Source: Ptiloglossa arizonensis (Eukaryota; Arthropoda; Insecta; Hymenoptera; Colletidae). Taken from it: DNA of 64,000 nucleotides. The notes below the pieces were generated by a model. The model searched no databases and was not told the origin of the DNA. It saw only the letters and a list, made by a program, of their open reading frames with translations. Of this stretch, positions 36,970 to 50,020 are shown one piece after another. Positions within the stretch are counted from its first letter, which is position 1; each line of letters starts with the position of its first letter. The position numbers were made by a program, and so were the translations under genes. The DNA is taken from NCBI RefSeq assembly GCF_051014685.1, contig NW_027479051.1, positions 62,001 to 126,000 of the forward strand, in the 5' to 3' direction.

Positions 36970-38030
36970 CTCAACCATTTCTTAGCTTCAAACTCCCATA
37001 TCTCGCGAACGGATTGACCTAACCCAAAAATTCCTATTGCATCTGAAATTCGTATCTCGCCCGATTACAACGGTATGTGTATTTTTTCCCTAGGCCATTC
37101 TGGTTAAGCGTTTGGAGCAGCAGAAGTGCGAAAAATTTGTGGTCTTCTCAACCATTTCTTAGCTTCAAACTCCCATATCTCGCGAACGGATTGACCTAAC
37201 CCAAAAATTCCTGTTGCATCTGAAAGTAGAAACTCGCCCGATTACAGCGGTATGTGTATTTTTTCCCTAGGCCATTCTGGTTAAGCGTTTGGAGCAGAAG
37301 AATTGCGAAAAATTTTTTGCCTTTTCAACCATTTCTTGGCTTCAAACTCCCATATCTCGCGAACCGATTGACCTAACCCAAAAATTCCTATTGCATCTGA
37401 AAGTAGAAACTCGCCCGAGTACAGCGGTATGTGTATTTTTTCCCTAGGCAATCCTGGTTAAGCGTTTGGAGCAGCAGACTTGCGAAAAATTTTTTGCCTT
37501 CTCAACCATTTCTTGGCTTCAAACTCCCATATCTCGCGAACGGATTGACCTAACCCAAAAATTCCTATTGCATCTGAAAGTAGAAACACGCCCGATTACA
37601 ACGGTATGTGTATTTTTTCCCTAGACCATTCTGGTTAAGCGTTTGGAGCAGCAGAAGTGCGAAAAATTTGTTGTCTTCTCAACCATTTCTTAGCTTCAAA
37701 CTCCCATATCTCGCGAACGGATTGACCTAACCCAAAAATTCCTATTGCATCTGAAAGTCGAATCTCGCCCGTTTACAACGGTATTTGTATTTTTTCCCTA
37801 GGCCATTCTGGTTAAGCGTTTGGAGCAGCAGAAGTGCGAAAAATTTGTTGTCTTCTCAACCATTTCTTAGCTTCAAACTCCCATATCTCGCGAACGGATT
37901 GACTTAACCCAAAAATTCCTGTTGCATCTGAAAGTAGAAACTCGCCCGATTACAACGATATGTGTATTTTTTCCCTAGGCCATTCTGGTTAAGCGTTTGG
38001 AGCAGAAGAATTGCGAAAAATTTTTTGCCT
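36970..38030 (+). repeat. 10-mer-offset HOR block, copy 2
   Basis: Copy of 35200-36260 with private substitutions such as GGCAATCCTGG (about 37448), GCCCGTTTACAAC (about 37770) and GACTTAACCC (about 37902). From about 38030 to 41034 the array continues with ordinary monomers, many of them of the AAAGTCGAATCTC subtype. Confidence 0.84.
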
Positions 38031-41000
38031 TTTCAACCATTTCTTGGCTTCAAACTCCCATATCTCGCGAACCGATTGACCTAACCCAAAAATTCCTAAT
38101 GCATCTGAAAGTAGAAACTCGCCCGAGTACAGCGGTATGTGTATTTTTTCCCTAGGCAATTCTGGTTAAGCGTTTGGAGCAGCAGAATTGCGAAAAATTT
38201 TTTGCCTTCTCAACCATTTCTTGGCTTCAAACTCCCATATCTCGCGAACGGATTGACCTAACCCAAAAATTCCTATTGCATCTGAAAGTAGAAACTCGCC
38301 CGATTACAACGGTATGGGTATTTTTTCCCCAGACCATTCTGGTTAAGCGTTTGGAGCAGCAGAAGTGCGAAAAATTTGTTGTCTTCTCAACCATTTCTTA
38401 GCTTCAAACTCCCATATCTCGCGAACGGATTGACCTAACCCAAAAATTCCTATTGCATCTGAAAGTCGAATCTCGCCCGATTACAACGGTATTTGTATTT
38501 TTTCCCTAGGCCATTCTGGTTAAGCGTTTGGAGCAGCAGAAGTGCGAAAAATTTGTTGTCTTCTCAACCATTTCTTAGCTTCAAACTCCCATATCTCGCG
38601 AACGGATTGACCTAACCCAAAAATTCCTGTTGCATCTGAAAGTACAAACTCGCCCGATTACAACGGTGTGTGTATTTTTTCCCTAGGCCATTCTGGTTAA
38701 GCGTTTGGAGCAGCAGAATTGCGAAAAATTTGTTGTCTTCTCAACCATTTCTTAGCTTCAAACTCCCATATCTCGCGAACGGATTGACCTAACCCAAAAA
38801 TTCCTATTGCATCTGAAAGTCGAATCTCGCCCGATTACAACGGTATGTGTATTTTTTCCCTAGGCCATTCTGGTTAAGCGTTTGGAGCAGCAGAATTGCG
38901 AAAAATTTGTTGTCTTCTCAACCATTTCTTAGCTTCAAACTCCCATATCTCGCGAACGGATTGACCTAACCCAAAAATTCCTATTGCATCTGAAAGTCGC
39001 ATCTCGCCCGATTACAACGGTATGTGTATTTTTTCCCTAGGCCATTCTGGTTAAGCGTTTGGAGCAGCAGAAGTGCGAAAAATTTGTTGTCTTCTCAACC
39101 ATTTCTTAGCTTCAAACTCCCATATCTCGCGAACGGATTGACCTAACCCAAAAATTCCTATTGCATCTGAAAGTCGAATCTCGCCCGATTACAACGGTAT
39201 GTGTATTTTTTCCCTATGCCATTCTGGTTAAGCGTTTGGAGCAGCAGAAGTGCGAAAAATTTGTTGTCTTCTCAACCATTTCTTAGCTTCAAACTCCCAT
39301 ATCTCGCGAACGGATTGACCTAACCCAAAAATTCCTGTTGCATCTGAAAGTAGAAACTCCCCCGATTACAACGGTATGTGTATTTTTTCCCTAGGCCATT
39401 CTGGTTAAGCGTTTGGAGCAGCAGAATTGCGAAAAATTTTTTGCCTTCTCAACCATTTCTTGGCTTCAAACTCCCATACCTCGCGAACGGATTGACCTAA
39501 CCCAAAAATTCCTATTGCATCTGAAAGTCGAATCTCGCCCGATTACAACGGTATGTGTATTTTTTCCCTAGGCCATTCTGGTTAAGCGTTTGGAGCAGCA
39601 GAAGTGCGAAAAATTTGTTGTCTTCTCAACCATTTCTTAGCTTCAAACTCCCATATCTCGCGAACGGATTGACCTAACCCAAAAATTCCTGTTGCATCTG
39701 AAAGTAGAAACTCCCCCGATTACAACGGTATGTGTATTTTTTCCCTAGGCCATTCTGGTTAAGCGTTTGGAGCAGCAGAATTGCGAAAAATGTTTTGCCT
39801 TCTCAACCATTTCTTGGCTTCAAACTCCCATATCTCGCGAACGGATTGACCTAACCCAAAAATTCCTATTGCATCTGAAAGTAGAAACACGCCCGATTAC
39901 AGCGGTATGTGTATTTTTTCCCTAGGCCACTCTGGTTAAGCGTTTGGAGCAGCAGAATTGCGAAAAATTTTCTGCCTTCTCAACCATTTCTTGGCTTCAA
40001 ACTCCCATATCTCGCGAACGGATTGTCCTAACCCAAAAATTCCTTTTGCGTCTGAAAGTAGAAACTCCCCCGATTACAACGGTATGTGTATTTTTTTCGT
40101 AGGCCATTCTGGTTAAGCGTTTGGAGCAGCAGAAGTGCGAAAAATTTGTGGTCTTCTCAACCATTTCTTAGATTCAAACTCCCATATCTCGCGAACGGAT
40201 TGACCTAACCCAAAAATTCCTGTTGCATCTGAAAGTAGAAACTCGCCCGATTACAACGGTATGTGTATTTTTTCCCTAGGCCATTCTGGTTAAGCGTTTG
40301 GAGCAGAAGAATTGCGAAAAATTTTTTGCCTTCTCAACCATTTCTTGGCTTCAAACTCCCATATCTCGCGAACCGATTGACCTAACCCAAAAATTCCTAT
40401 TGCATCTGAAAGTAGAAACTCGCCCGATTACAGCGGTATGTGTATTTTTTCCCTAGGCCATTCTGGTTAAGCGTTTGGAGCAGCAGAATTGCGAAAAATT
40501 TGTTGTCTTCTCAACCATTTCTTAGCTTCAAACTCCCATATCTCGCGAACGGATTGACCTAACCCAAAAATTCCTATTGCATCTGAAAGTCGAATCTCGC
40601 CCGATTACAACGGTATGTGTATTTTTTCCCTAGGCCATTCTGGTTAAGCGTTTGGAGCAGCAGAATTGCGAAAAATTTGTTGTCTTCTCAACCATTTCTT
40701 AGCTTCAAACTCCCATATCTCGCGAACGGATTGACCTAACCCAAAAATTCCTATTGCATCTGAAATTCGAATCTCGCCCGAATACAACGGTATGTGTATT
40801 TTTTCCCTAGGCCTTTCTGGTTAAGCGTTTGGAGCAGCAGAATTGCGAAAAATTTTTTGCCTTCTCAACCATTTCTTGGCTTCAAACTCCCATATCTCGC
40901 GAACGGATTGACCTAACCCAAAAATTCCTATTGCATCTGAAAGTAGAAACTCGCCCGATTACAGCGGTATGTGTATTTTTTCCCTAGGCCACTCTGGTTA

Positions 41001-41034
41001 AGCGTTTGGAGCAGCAGAATTGCGAAAAATTTTC

Positions 41035-43667
41035 TGCCTTCTCAACCATTTCTTGGCTTCAAACTCCCATATCTCGCGAACGGATTGTCCTAACCCAAAA
41101 ATTCCTGTTGCGTCTGAAAGTAGAAACTCCCCCGATTACAACGGTATGTGTATTTTTTTCCTAGGCCATTCTGGTTGAGCGTTTGGAGCAGCAGAAGTGC
41201 GAAAAATTTGTTGTCTTCTCAACCATTTCTTAGTTTCAAACTCCCATATCTCGCGAAAGGATAGACCTAACCCAAAAATTCCTATTGCATCTGAAAGTAG
41301 AAACTCGCCCGATTACAACGGTATGTGTATTTTTTCCCTAGGCCAATTAGGTTAAGCGTTTGGAGCAGCAGAAGTGCGAAAAATTTTTTGCCCTCTCAAC
41401 CATTTCTTGGCTTCAAACTCCCATATCTCGCGAACGGATTGACCTAACCCAAAAATTCCTGTTGCGTCTGAAAGTAGAAACTCGCCCGATTACAACGGTA
41501 TGTGTATTTTTTGCCTATACCATTCTGGTTAAGCGTTTGGAGCAGCAGAATTGCGAAAAATTTGTTGCCTTCTCAACCATTTCTTAGCTTCAAACTCCCA
41601 TATCTCGCGAACGGATTGACCTAACCCAAAAATTCCTATTGCATCTGAAATTCGAATCTCGCCCGATTACAACGGTATGTGTATTTTTTCCCTAGGCCAT
41701 TCTGGTTAAGCGTTTGGACCAGCAGAAGTGCGAAAAATTTGTGGTCTTCTCAACCATTTCTTAGCTTCAAACTCCCATATCTCGCGAACGGATTGACCTA
41801 ACCCAAAAATTCCTGTTGCATCTGAAAGTAGAAACTCGCCCGATTACAAAGGTATGTGTATTTTTTCCCTAGGCCATTCTGGTTAAGCGTTTGGAGCAGC
41901 AGAATTGCGAAAAATTTTTTGCCTTCTCAACCATTTCTTGGCTTCAAACTCCCATATCTCGCGAACGGATTGTCCTAACCCAAAAATTCCTGTTGCGTCT
42001 GAAAGTAGAAACTCCCCCGATTACAACGGTATGTGTATTTTTTTCCTAGGCCATTCTGGTTGAGCGTTTGGAGCAGCAGAAGTGCGAAAAATTTGTTGTC
42101 TTCTCAACCATTTCTTAGTTTCAAACTCCCATATCTCGCGAAAGGATAGACCTAACCCAAAAATTCCTATTGCATCTGAAAGTAGAAACTCGCCCGATTA
42201 CAACGGTATGTGTATTTTTTCCCTAGGCCAATTAGGTTAAGCGTTTGGAGCAGCAGAAGTGCGAAAAATTTTTTGCCCTCTCAACCATTTCTTGGCTTCA
42301 AACTCCCATATCTCGCGAACGGATTGACCTAACCCAAAAATTCCTGTTGCGTCTGAAAGTAGAAACTCGCCCGATTACAACGGTATGTGTATTTTTTGCC
42401 TATACCATTCTGGTTAAGCGTTTGGAGCAGCAGAATTGCGAAAAATTTGTTGCCTTCTCAACCATTTCTTAGCTTCAAACTCCCATATCTCGCGAACGGA
42501 TTGACCTAACCCAAAAATTCCTATTGCATCTGAAATTCGAATCTCGCCCGATTACAACGGTATGTGTATTTTTTCCCTAGGCCATTCTGGTTAAGCGTTT
42601 GGACCAGCAGAAGTGCGAAAAATTTGTGGTCTTCTCAACCATTTCTTAGCTTCAAACTCCCATATCTCGCGAACGGATTGACCTAACCCAAAAATTCCTG
42701 TTGCATCTGAAAGTAGAAACTCGCCCGATTACAAAGGTATGTGTATTTTTTCCCTAGGCCATTCTGGTTAAGCGTTTGGAGCAGCAGAATTGCGAAAAAT
42801 TTTTTGCCTTCTCAACCATTTCTTGGCTTCAAACTCCCATATCTCGCGAACGGATTGTCCTAACCCAAAAATTCCTGTTGCGTCTGAAAGTAGAAACTCC
42901 CCCGATTACAACGGTATGTGTATTTTTTTCCTAGGCCATTCTGGTTGAGCGTTTGGAGCAGCAGAAGTGCGAAAAATTTGTTGTCTTCTCAACCATTTCT
43001 TAGTTTCAAACTCCCATATCTCGCGAAAGGATAGACCTAACCCAAAAATTCCTATTGCATCTGAAAGTAGAAACTCGCCCGATTACAACGGTATGTGTAT
43101 TTTTTCCCTAGGCCAATTAGGTTAAGCGTTTGGAGCAGCAGAAGTGCGAAAAATTTTTTGCCCTCTCAACCATTTCTTGGCTTCAAACTCCCATATCTCG
43201 CGAACGGATTGACCTAACCCAAAAATTCCTGTTGCGTCTGAAAGTAGAAACTCGCCCGATTACAACGGTATGTGTATTTTTTGCCTATACCATTCTGGTT
43301 AAGCGTTTGGAGCAGCAGAATTGCGAAAAATTTGTTGCCTTCTCAACCATTTCTTAGCTTCAAACTCCCATATCTCGCGAACGGATTGACCTAACCCAAA
43401 AATTCCTATTGCATCTGAAATTCGAATCTCGCCCGATTACAACGGTATGTGTATTTTTTCCCTAGGCCATTCTGGTTAAGCGTTTGGACCAGCAGAAGTG
43501 CGAAAAATTTGTGGTCTTCTCAACCATTTCTTAGCTTCAAACTCCCATATCTCGCGAACGGATTGACCTAACCCAAAAATTCCTGTTGCATCTGAAAGTA
43601 GAAACTCGCCCGATTACAATGGTATGTGTATTTTTTCCCTAGGCCATTCTGGTTAAGCGTTTGGAGC
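41035..43667 (+). repeat. 5-mer HOR (885 bp), three tandem copies
   Basis: Units start at 41035, 41920 and 42805, and the third runs to about 43667. All three carry GGCCAATTAGG (about 41341, 42226 and 43111), TTGCCCTCTCAACC, GCCTATACC and TTGGACCAGCAG (about 41714, 42599 and 43484). The only differences I noticed are ACAAAGGTATG in the first two against ACAATGGTATG at about 43620, so the copies look almost identical. The left boundary is base 41034, C here and T in the next unit. This is the cleanest short-period HOR in the window and must be young or under active homogenisation. Confidence 0.93.
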
Positions 43668-45694
43668 AGAAGAATTGCGAAAAATTTTTTGCCTTTTCAA
43701 CCATTTCTTGGCTTCAAACTCCCATATCTCGCGAACCGATTGACCTAACCCAAAAATTCCTATTGCATCTGAAAGTAGAAACTCGCCCGAGTACAGCGGT
43801 ATGTGTATTTTTTCCCTAGGCAATTCTGGTTAAGCGTTTGGATCAGCAGAATTGCGAAAAATTTTTTGCCTTCTCAACCATTTCTTGGCTTCAAACTCCC
43901 ATATCTCGCGAACGGATTGACCTAACCCAAAAATTCCTATTGCATCTGAAAGCAGAAACTCGCCCGATTACAACGGTATGTGTATTTTTTCCCTAGACCA
44001 TTCTGGTTAAGCGTTTGGAGCAGCAGAATTGCGAAAAATTTGTTGTCTTCTCAACCATTTCTTAGCTTCAAACTCCCATATCTCGCGAACGGATTGACCT
44101 AACCCAAAAATTCCTATTGCATCTGAAAGTCGAATCTCGCCCGATTACAACGGTATGTGTATTTTTTCCCTAGGCCATTCTGGTTAAGCGTTTGGAGCAG
44201 CAGAATTGCGAAAAATTTGTTGTCTTCTCAACCATTTCTTAGCTTCAAACTCCCATATCTCGCGAACGGATTGACCTAACCCAAAAATTCCTATTGCATC
44301 AGAAAGTCGAATCTCGCCCGATTACAACGGTATGTGTATTTTTTCCCTAGGCCATTCTGGTTAAGCGTTTGGAGCAGCAGAATTGCGAAAAATTTGTTGT
44401 CTTCTCAACCATTTCTTAGCTTCAAACTCCCATATCTCGCGAACGGATTGACCTAACCCAAAAATTCCTATTGCATCTGAAATTCGAATCTCGCCCGATT
44501 ACAACGGTATGTGTATTTTTTCCCTAGGCCTTTCTGGTTAAGCGTTTGGAGCAGCAGAATTGCGAAAAATTTTTTGCCTTCTCAACCATTTCTTGGCTTC
44601 AAACTCCCATATCTCGCGAACGGATTGACCTAACCCAAAAATTCCTATTGCATCTGAAAGTAGAAACTCGCCCGATTACAGCGGTATGTGTATTTTTTCC
44701 CTAGGCCACTCTGGTTAAGCGTTTGGAGCAGCAGAATTGCGAAAAATTTTCTGCCTTCTCAACCATTTCTTGGCTTCAAACTCCCATATCTCGCGAACGG
44801 ATTGTCCTAACCCAAAAATTCCTGTTGCGTCTGAAAGTAAAAACTCCCCCGATTACAACGGTATGTGTATTTTTTCCCTAGGCCATTCTGGTTGAGCGTT
44901 TGGAGCAGCAGAAGTGCGAAAAATTTGTTGTCTTCTCAACCATTTCTTAGTTTCAAACTCCCATATCTCGCGAAAGGATAGACCTAACCCAAAAATTCCT
45001 ATTGCATCTGAAAGTAGAAACTCGCCCGATTACAACGGTATGTGTATTTTTTCCCTAGGCCAATTAGGTTAAGCGTTTGGAGCAGCAGAAGTGCGAAAAA
45101 TTTTTTGCCTTCTCAACCATTTCTTGGCTTCAAACTCCCATATCTCGCGAACGGATTGACCTAACCCAAAAATTCCTGTTGCGTCTGAAAGTAGAAACTC
45201 GCCCGATTACAACGGTATGTGTATTTTTTGCCTATACCATTCTGGTTAAGCGTTTGGAGCAGCAGAATTGCGAAAAATTTGTTGCCTTCTCAACCATTTC
45301 TTAGCTTCAAACTCCCATATCTCGCGAACGGATTGACCTAACCCAAAAATTCCTATTGCATCTGAAATTCGAATCTCGCCCGATTACAACGGTATGTGTA
45401 TTTTTTCCCTAGGCCATTCTGGTTAAGCGTTTGGACCAGCAGAAGTGCGAAAAATTTGTGGTCTTCTCAACCATTTCTTAGCTTCAAACTCCCATATCTC
45501 GCGAACGGATTGACCTAACCCAAAAATTCCTGTTGCATCTGAAAGTAGAAACTCGCCCGATTACAACGGTATGTGTATTTTTTCCCTAGGCCATTCTGGT
45601 TAAGCGTTTGGAGCAGAAGAATTGCGAAAAATTTTTTTCCTTTTCAACCATTTCTTGGCTTCAAACTCCCATATCTCGCGAACCGATTGACATA
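43668..45694 (+). repeat. Mixed monomers after the 5-mer HOR
   Basis: Monomers here relate to two neighbouring blocks. About 44350-45150 matches about 40633-41433 at an offset of 3717 bp (21 monomers), sharing GGCCTTTCTGG and GGCCAATTAGG. The TTGGACCAGCAG monomer also returns near 45431. So the ancestral order that gave rise to the 885-bp triplication appears once more here without amplification. Confidence 0.75.
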
Positions 45695-47298
45695 ACCCAA
45701 AAATTCCTATTGCATCTGAAAGTAGAAACTCGCCCGAGTACAGCGGTATGTGTATTTTTTCCCTAGGCAATTCTGGTTAAGCGTTTGGAGCAGCAGAATT
45801 GCGAAAAATTTTTTGCCTTCTCAACCATTTCTTGGCTTCAAACTCCCATATCTCGCGAACGGATTGACCTAACCCAAAAATTCCTATTGCATCTGAAAGC
45901 AGAAACTCGCCCGATTACAACGGTATGTGTATTTTTTCCCTAGACCATTCTGGTTAAGCGTTTGGAGCAGCAGAATTGCGAAAAATTTGTTGTCTTCTCA
46001 ACCATTTCTTAGCTTCAAACTCCCATATCTCGCGAACGGATTGACCTAAACCAAAAATTCCTATTGCATCTGAAAGTCGAATCTCGCCCGATTACAACGG
46101 TATGTGTATTTTTTCCCTAGGCCATTCTGGTTAAGCGTTTGGAGCAGCAGAATTGCGAAAAATTTGTTGTCTTCTCAACCATTTCTTAGCTTCAAACTCC
46201 CATATCTCGCGAACGGATTGACCTAACCCAAAAATTCCTATTGCATCTGAAAGTCGAATCTCGCCCGATTACAACGGTATGTGTATTTTTTCCCTAGGCC
46301 ATTCTGGTTAAGCGTTTGGTGCAGCAGAAGTGCGAAAAATTTGTTGTCTTCTCAACCATTTCTTAGCTTCAAACTCCCATATCTCGCGAACGGATTGACC
46401 TAACCCAAAAATTCCTATTGCATCTGAAAGTCGAATCTCGCCCGATTACAACGGTATGTGTATTTTTTCCCTAGGCCATTCTGGTTATGCGTTTGGAGCA
46501 GCAGAAGTGCGAAAAATTTGTTGTCTTCTCAACCATTTCTTAGCTTCAAACTCCCATATCTCGCGAACGGATTGACCTAACCCAAAAATTCCTGTTGCAT
46601 CTGAAAGTAGAAACTCCCCCGATTACAACGGTATGTGTATTTTTTTCCTAGGCCATTCTGGTTGAGCGTTTGGAGCAGCAGAAGTGCGAAAAATTTGTTG
46701 TCTTCTCAACCATTTCTTAGTTTCAAACTCCCATATCTCGCGAAAGGATAGACCTAACCCAAAAATTCCTATTGCATCTGAAAGTAGAAACTCGCCCGAT
46801 TACAAGGGTATGTGTATTTTTTCCCTAGGCCAATCTGGTTAAGCGTTTGGAGCAGCAGAAGTGCGAAAAATTTTTTGCCTTCTCAACCATTTCTTGGCTT
46901 CAAACTCCCATATCTCGCGAACGGATTGACCTAACCCAAAAATTCCTGTTGCGTCTGAAAGTAGAAACTCGCCCGATTACAACGGTATGTGTATTTTTTG
47001 CCTATACCATTCTGGTTAAGCGTTTGGAGCAGCAGAATTGCGAAAAATTTGTTGTCTTCTCAACCATTTCTTAGCTTCAAACTCCCATATCTCGCGAACG
47101 GATTGACCTAACCCAAAAATTCCTATTGCATCTGAAATTCGAATCTCGCCCGATTACAACGGTATGTGTATTTTTTCCCTAGGCCATTCTGGTTAAGCGT
47201 TTGGAGCAGCAGAATTGCGAAAAATTTTTTGCCTTCTCAACCATTTCTTGGCTTCAAACTCCCATATCTCGCGAACGGATTGACCTAACCCAAAAATT
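45695..47298 (+). repeat. 11-mer-offset HOR block, copy 1
   Basis: About 1.6 kb matching about 47642-49245 at an offset of 1947 bp. Shared rare markers are CTAAACCAAAAATTCC (about 46047), GTTTGGTGCAGCAG (46320), GGTTATGCG (about 46484) and TACAAGGGTATG (about 46803). It ends in a GCCTATACC monomer. A second GCCTATACC monomer follows two units later at about 47353, outside the matched part. Confidence 0.87.
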
Positions 47299-47641
47299 CC
47301 TGTTGCGTCTGAAAGTAGAAACTCGCCCGATTACAACGGTATGTGTATTTTTTGCCTATACCATTCTGGTTAAGCGTTTGGAGCAGCAGAATTGCGAAAA
47401 ATTTGTTGTCTTCTCAACCATTTCTTAGCTTCAAACTCCCATATCTCGCGAACGGATTGACCTAACCCAAAAATTCCTATTGCATCTGAAATTCGAATCT
47501 CGCCCGATTACAACGGTATGTGTATTTTTTCCCTAGGCCATTCTGGTTAAGCGTTTGGAGCAGCAGAATTGCGAAAAATTTTTTGCCTTCTCAACCATTT
47601 CTTGGCTTCAAACTCCCATATCTCGCGAACGGATTGACCTA

Positions 47642-49245
47642 ACCCAAAAATTCCTATTGCATCTGAAAGTAGAAACTCGCCCGAGTACAGCGGTATGTGT
47701 ATTTTTTCCCTAGGCAATTCTGGTTAAGCGTTTGGAGCAGCAGAATTGCGAAAAATTTTTTGCCTTCTCAACCATTTCTTGGCTTCAAACTCCCATATCT
47801 CGCGAACGGATTGACCTAACCCAAAAATTCCTATTGCATCTGAAAGCAGAAACTCGCCCGATTACAACGGTATGTGTATTTTTTCCCTAGACCATTCTGG
47901 TTAAGCGTTTGGAGCAGCAGAATTGCGAAAAATTTGTTGTCTTCTCAACCATTTCTTAGCTTCAAACTCCCATATCTCGCGAACGGATTGACCTAAACCA
48001 AAAATTCCTACTGCATCTGAAAGTCGAATCTCGCCCGATTACAACGGTATGTGTATTTTTTCCCTAGGCCATTCTGGTTAAGCGTTTGGAGCAGCAGAAT
48101 TGCGAAAAATTTGTTGTCTTCTCAACCATTTCTTAGCTTCAAACTCCCATATCTCGCGAACGGATTGACCTAACCCAAAAATTCCTATTGCATCTGAAAG
48201 TCGAATCTCGCCCGATTACAACGGTATGTGTATTTTTTCCCTAGGCCATTCTGGTTAAGCGTTTGGTGCAGCAGAAGTGCGAAAAATTTGTTGTCTTCTC
48301 AACCATTTCTTAGCTTCAAACTCCCATATCTCGCGAACGGATTGACCTAACCCAAAAATTCCTAGTGCATCTGAAAGTCGAATCTCGCCCGATTACAACG
48401 GTATGTGTATTTTTTCCCTAGGCCATTCTGGTTATGCGTTTGGAGCAGCAGAAGTGCGAAAAATTTGTTGTCTTCTCAACCATTTCTTAGCTTCAAACTC
48501 CCATATCTCGCGAACGGATTGACCTAACCCAAAAATTCCTGTTGCATCTGAAAGTAGAAACTCCCCCGATTACAACGGTATGTGTATTTTTTTCCTAGGC
48601 CATTCTGGTTGAGCGTTTGGAGCAGCAGAAGTGCGAAAAATTTGTTGTCTTCTCAACCATTTCTTAGTTTCAAACTCCCATATCTCGCGAAAGGATAGAC
48701 CTAACCCAAAAATTCCTATTGCATCTGAAAGTAGAAACTCGCCCGATTACAAGGGTATGTGTATTTTTTCCCTAGGCCAATCTGGTTAAGCGTTTGGAGC
48801 AGCAGAAGTGCGAAAAATTTTTTGCCTTCTCAACCATTTCTTGGCTTCAAACTCCCATATCTCGCGAACGGATTGACCTAACCCAAAAATTCCTGTTGCG
48901 TCTGAAAGTAGAAACTCGCCCGATTACAACGGTATGTGTATTTTTTGCCTATACCATTCTGGTTAAGCGTTTGGAGCAGCAGAATTGCGAAAAATTTGTT
49001 GTCTTCTCAACCATTTCTTAGCTTCAAACTCCCATATCTCGCGAACGGATTGACCTAACCCAAAAATTCCTATTGCATCTGAAATTCGAATCTCGCCCGA
49101 TTACAACGGTATGTGTATTTTTTCCCTAGGCCATTCTGGTTAAGCGTTTGGAGCAGCAGAATTGCGAAAAATTTTTTGCCTTCTCAACCATTTCTTGGCT
49201 TCAAACTCCCATATCTCGCGAACGGATTGACCTAACCCAAAAATT
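47642..49245 (+). repeat. 11-mer-offset HOR block, copy 2
   Basis: Copy of 45695-47298. Private changes are CCTACTGCATC (about 48008) and CCTAGTGCATC (about 48363). The match ends near 49245, where copy 1 reads CCTGTTGCG and this copy CCTATTGCA. Confidence 0.87.
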
Positions 49246-49339
49246 CCTATTGCATCTGAAAGTAGAAACTCGCCCGATTACAGCGGTATGTGTATTTTTT
49301 CTCTAGGCCACTCTGGTTAAGCGTTTGGAGCAGCAGAAT

Positions 49340-50020
49340 TGCGAAAAATTTTCTGCCTTCTCAACCATTTCTTGGCTTCAAACTCCCATATCTCGCGAAC
49401 GGATTGTCCTAACCCAAAAATTCCTGTTGCGTCTGAAAGTTGAAACTCCCCCGATTACAACGGTATGTGTATTTTTTTCCTAGGCCATTCTGGTTGAGCG
49501 TTTGGAGCAGCAGAAGTGCGAAAAATTTGTTGTCTTCTCAACCATTTCTTAGTTTCAAACTCCCATATCTCGCGAAAGGATAGACCTAACCCAAAAATTC
49601 CTATTGCATCTGAAAGTAGAAACTCGCCCGATTACAACGGTATGTGTATTTTTTCCCTAGGCCAATCTGGTTAAGCGTTTGGAGAAGCAGAAGTGCGAAA
49701 AATTTTTTGCCTTCTCAACCATTTCTTGGCTTCAAACTCCCGTATCTCGCGAACGGATTGACCTAACCCAAAAATTCCTGTTGCGTCTGAAGGTAGAAAC
49801 TCGCCCCATTACAACGGTATGTGTATTTTTTGCCTATACCATTCTGGTTAAGCGTTTGGAGCAGCAGAAGTGCGAAAAATTTGTTGTCTTCTCAACCATT
49901 TCTTAGCTTCAAACTCCCATATCTCGCGAACGGATTGACCTAACCCAAAAATTCCTATTGCATCTGAAATTCGAATCTCGCCCGATTACAACGGTATGTG
50001 TATTTTTTCCCTAGGCCATT
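49340..50020 (+). repeat. Block shared with 63143-63823 (long-range period)
   Basis: Matches about 63143-63823 at an offset of 13803 bp, equal to 78 monomers minus the three single-base deletions between them. Shared private markers are AAAGTTGAAACTCC (about 49437 and 63240), GGAGAAGCAG (about 49681 and 63484) and CCCGTATCTCGCG (about 49739 and 63542). It frames the large triplicated block on both sides. Confidence 0.85.
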
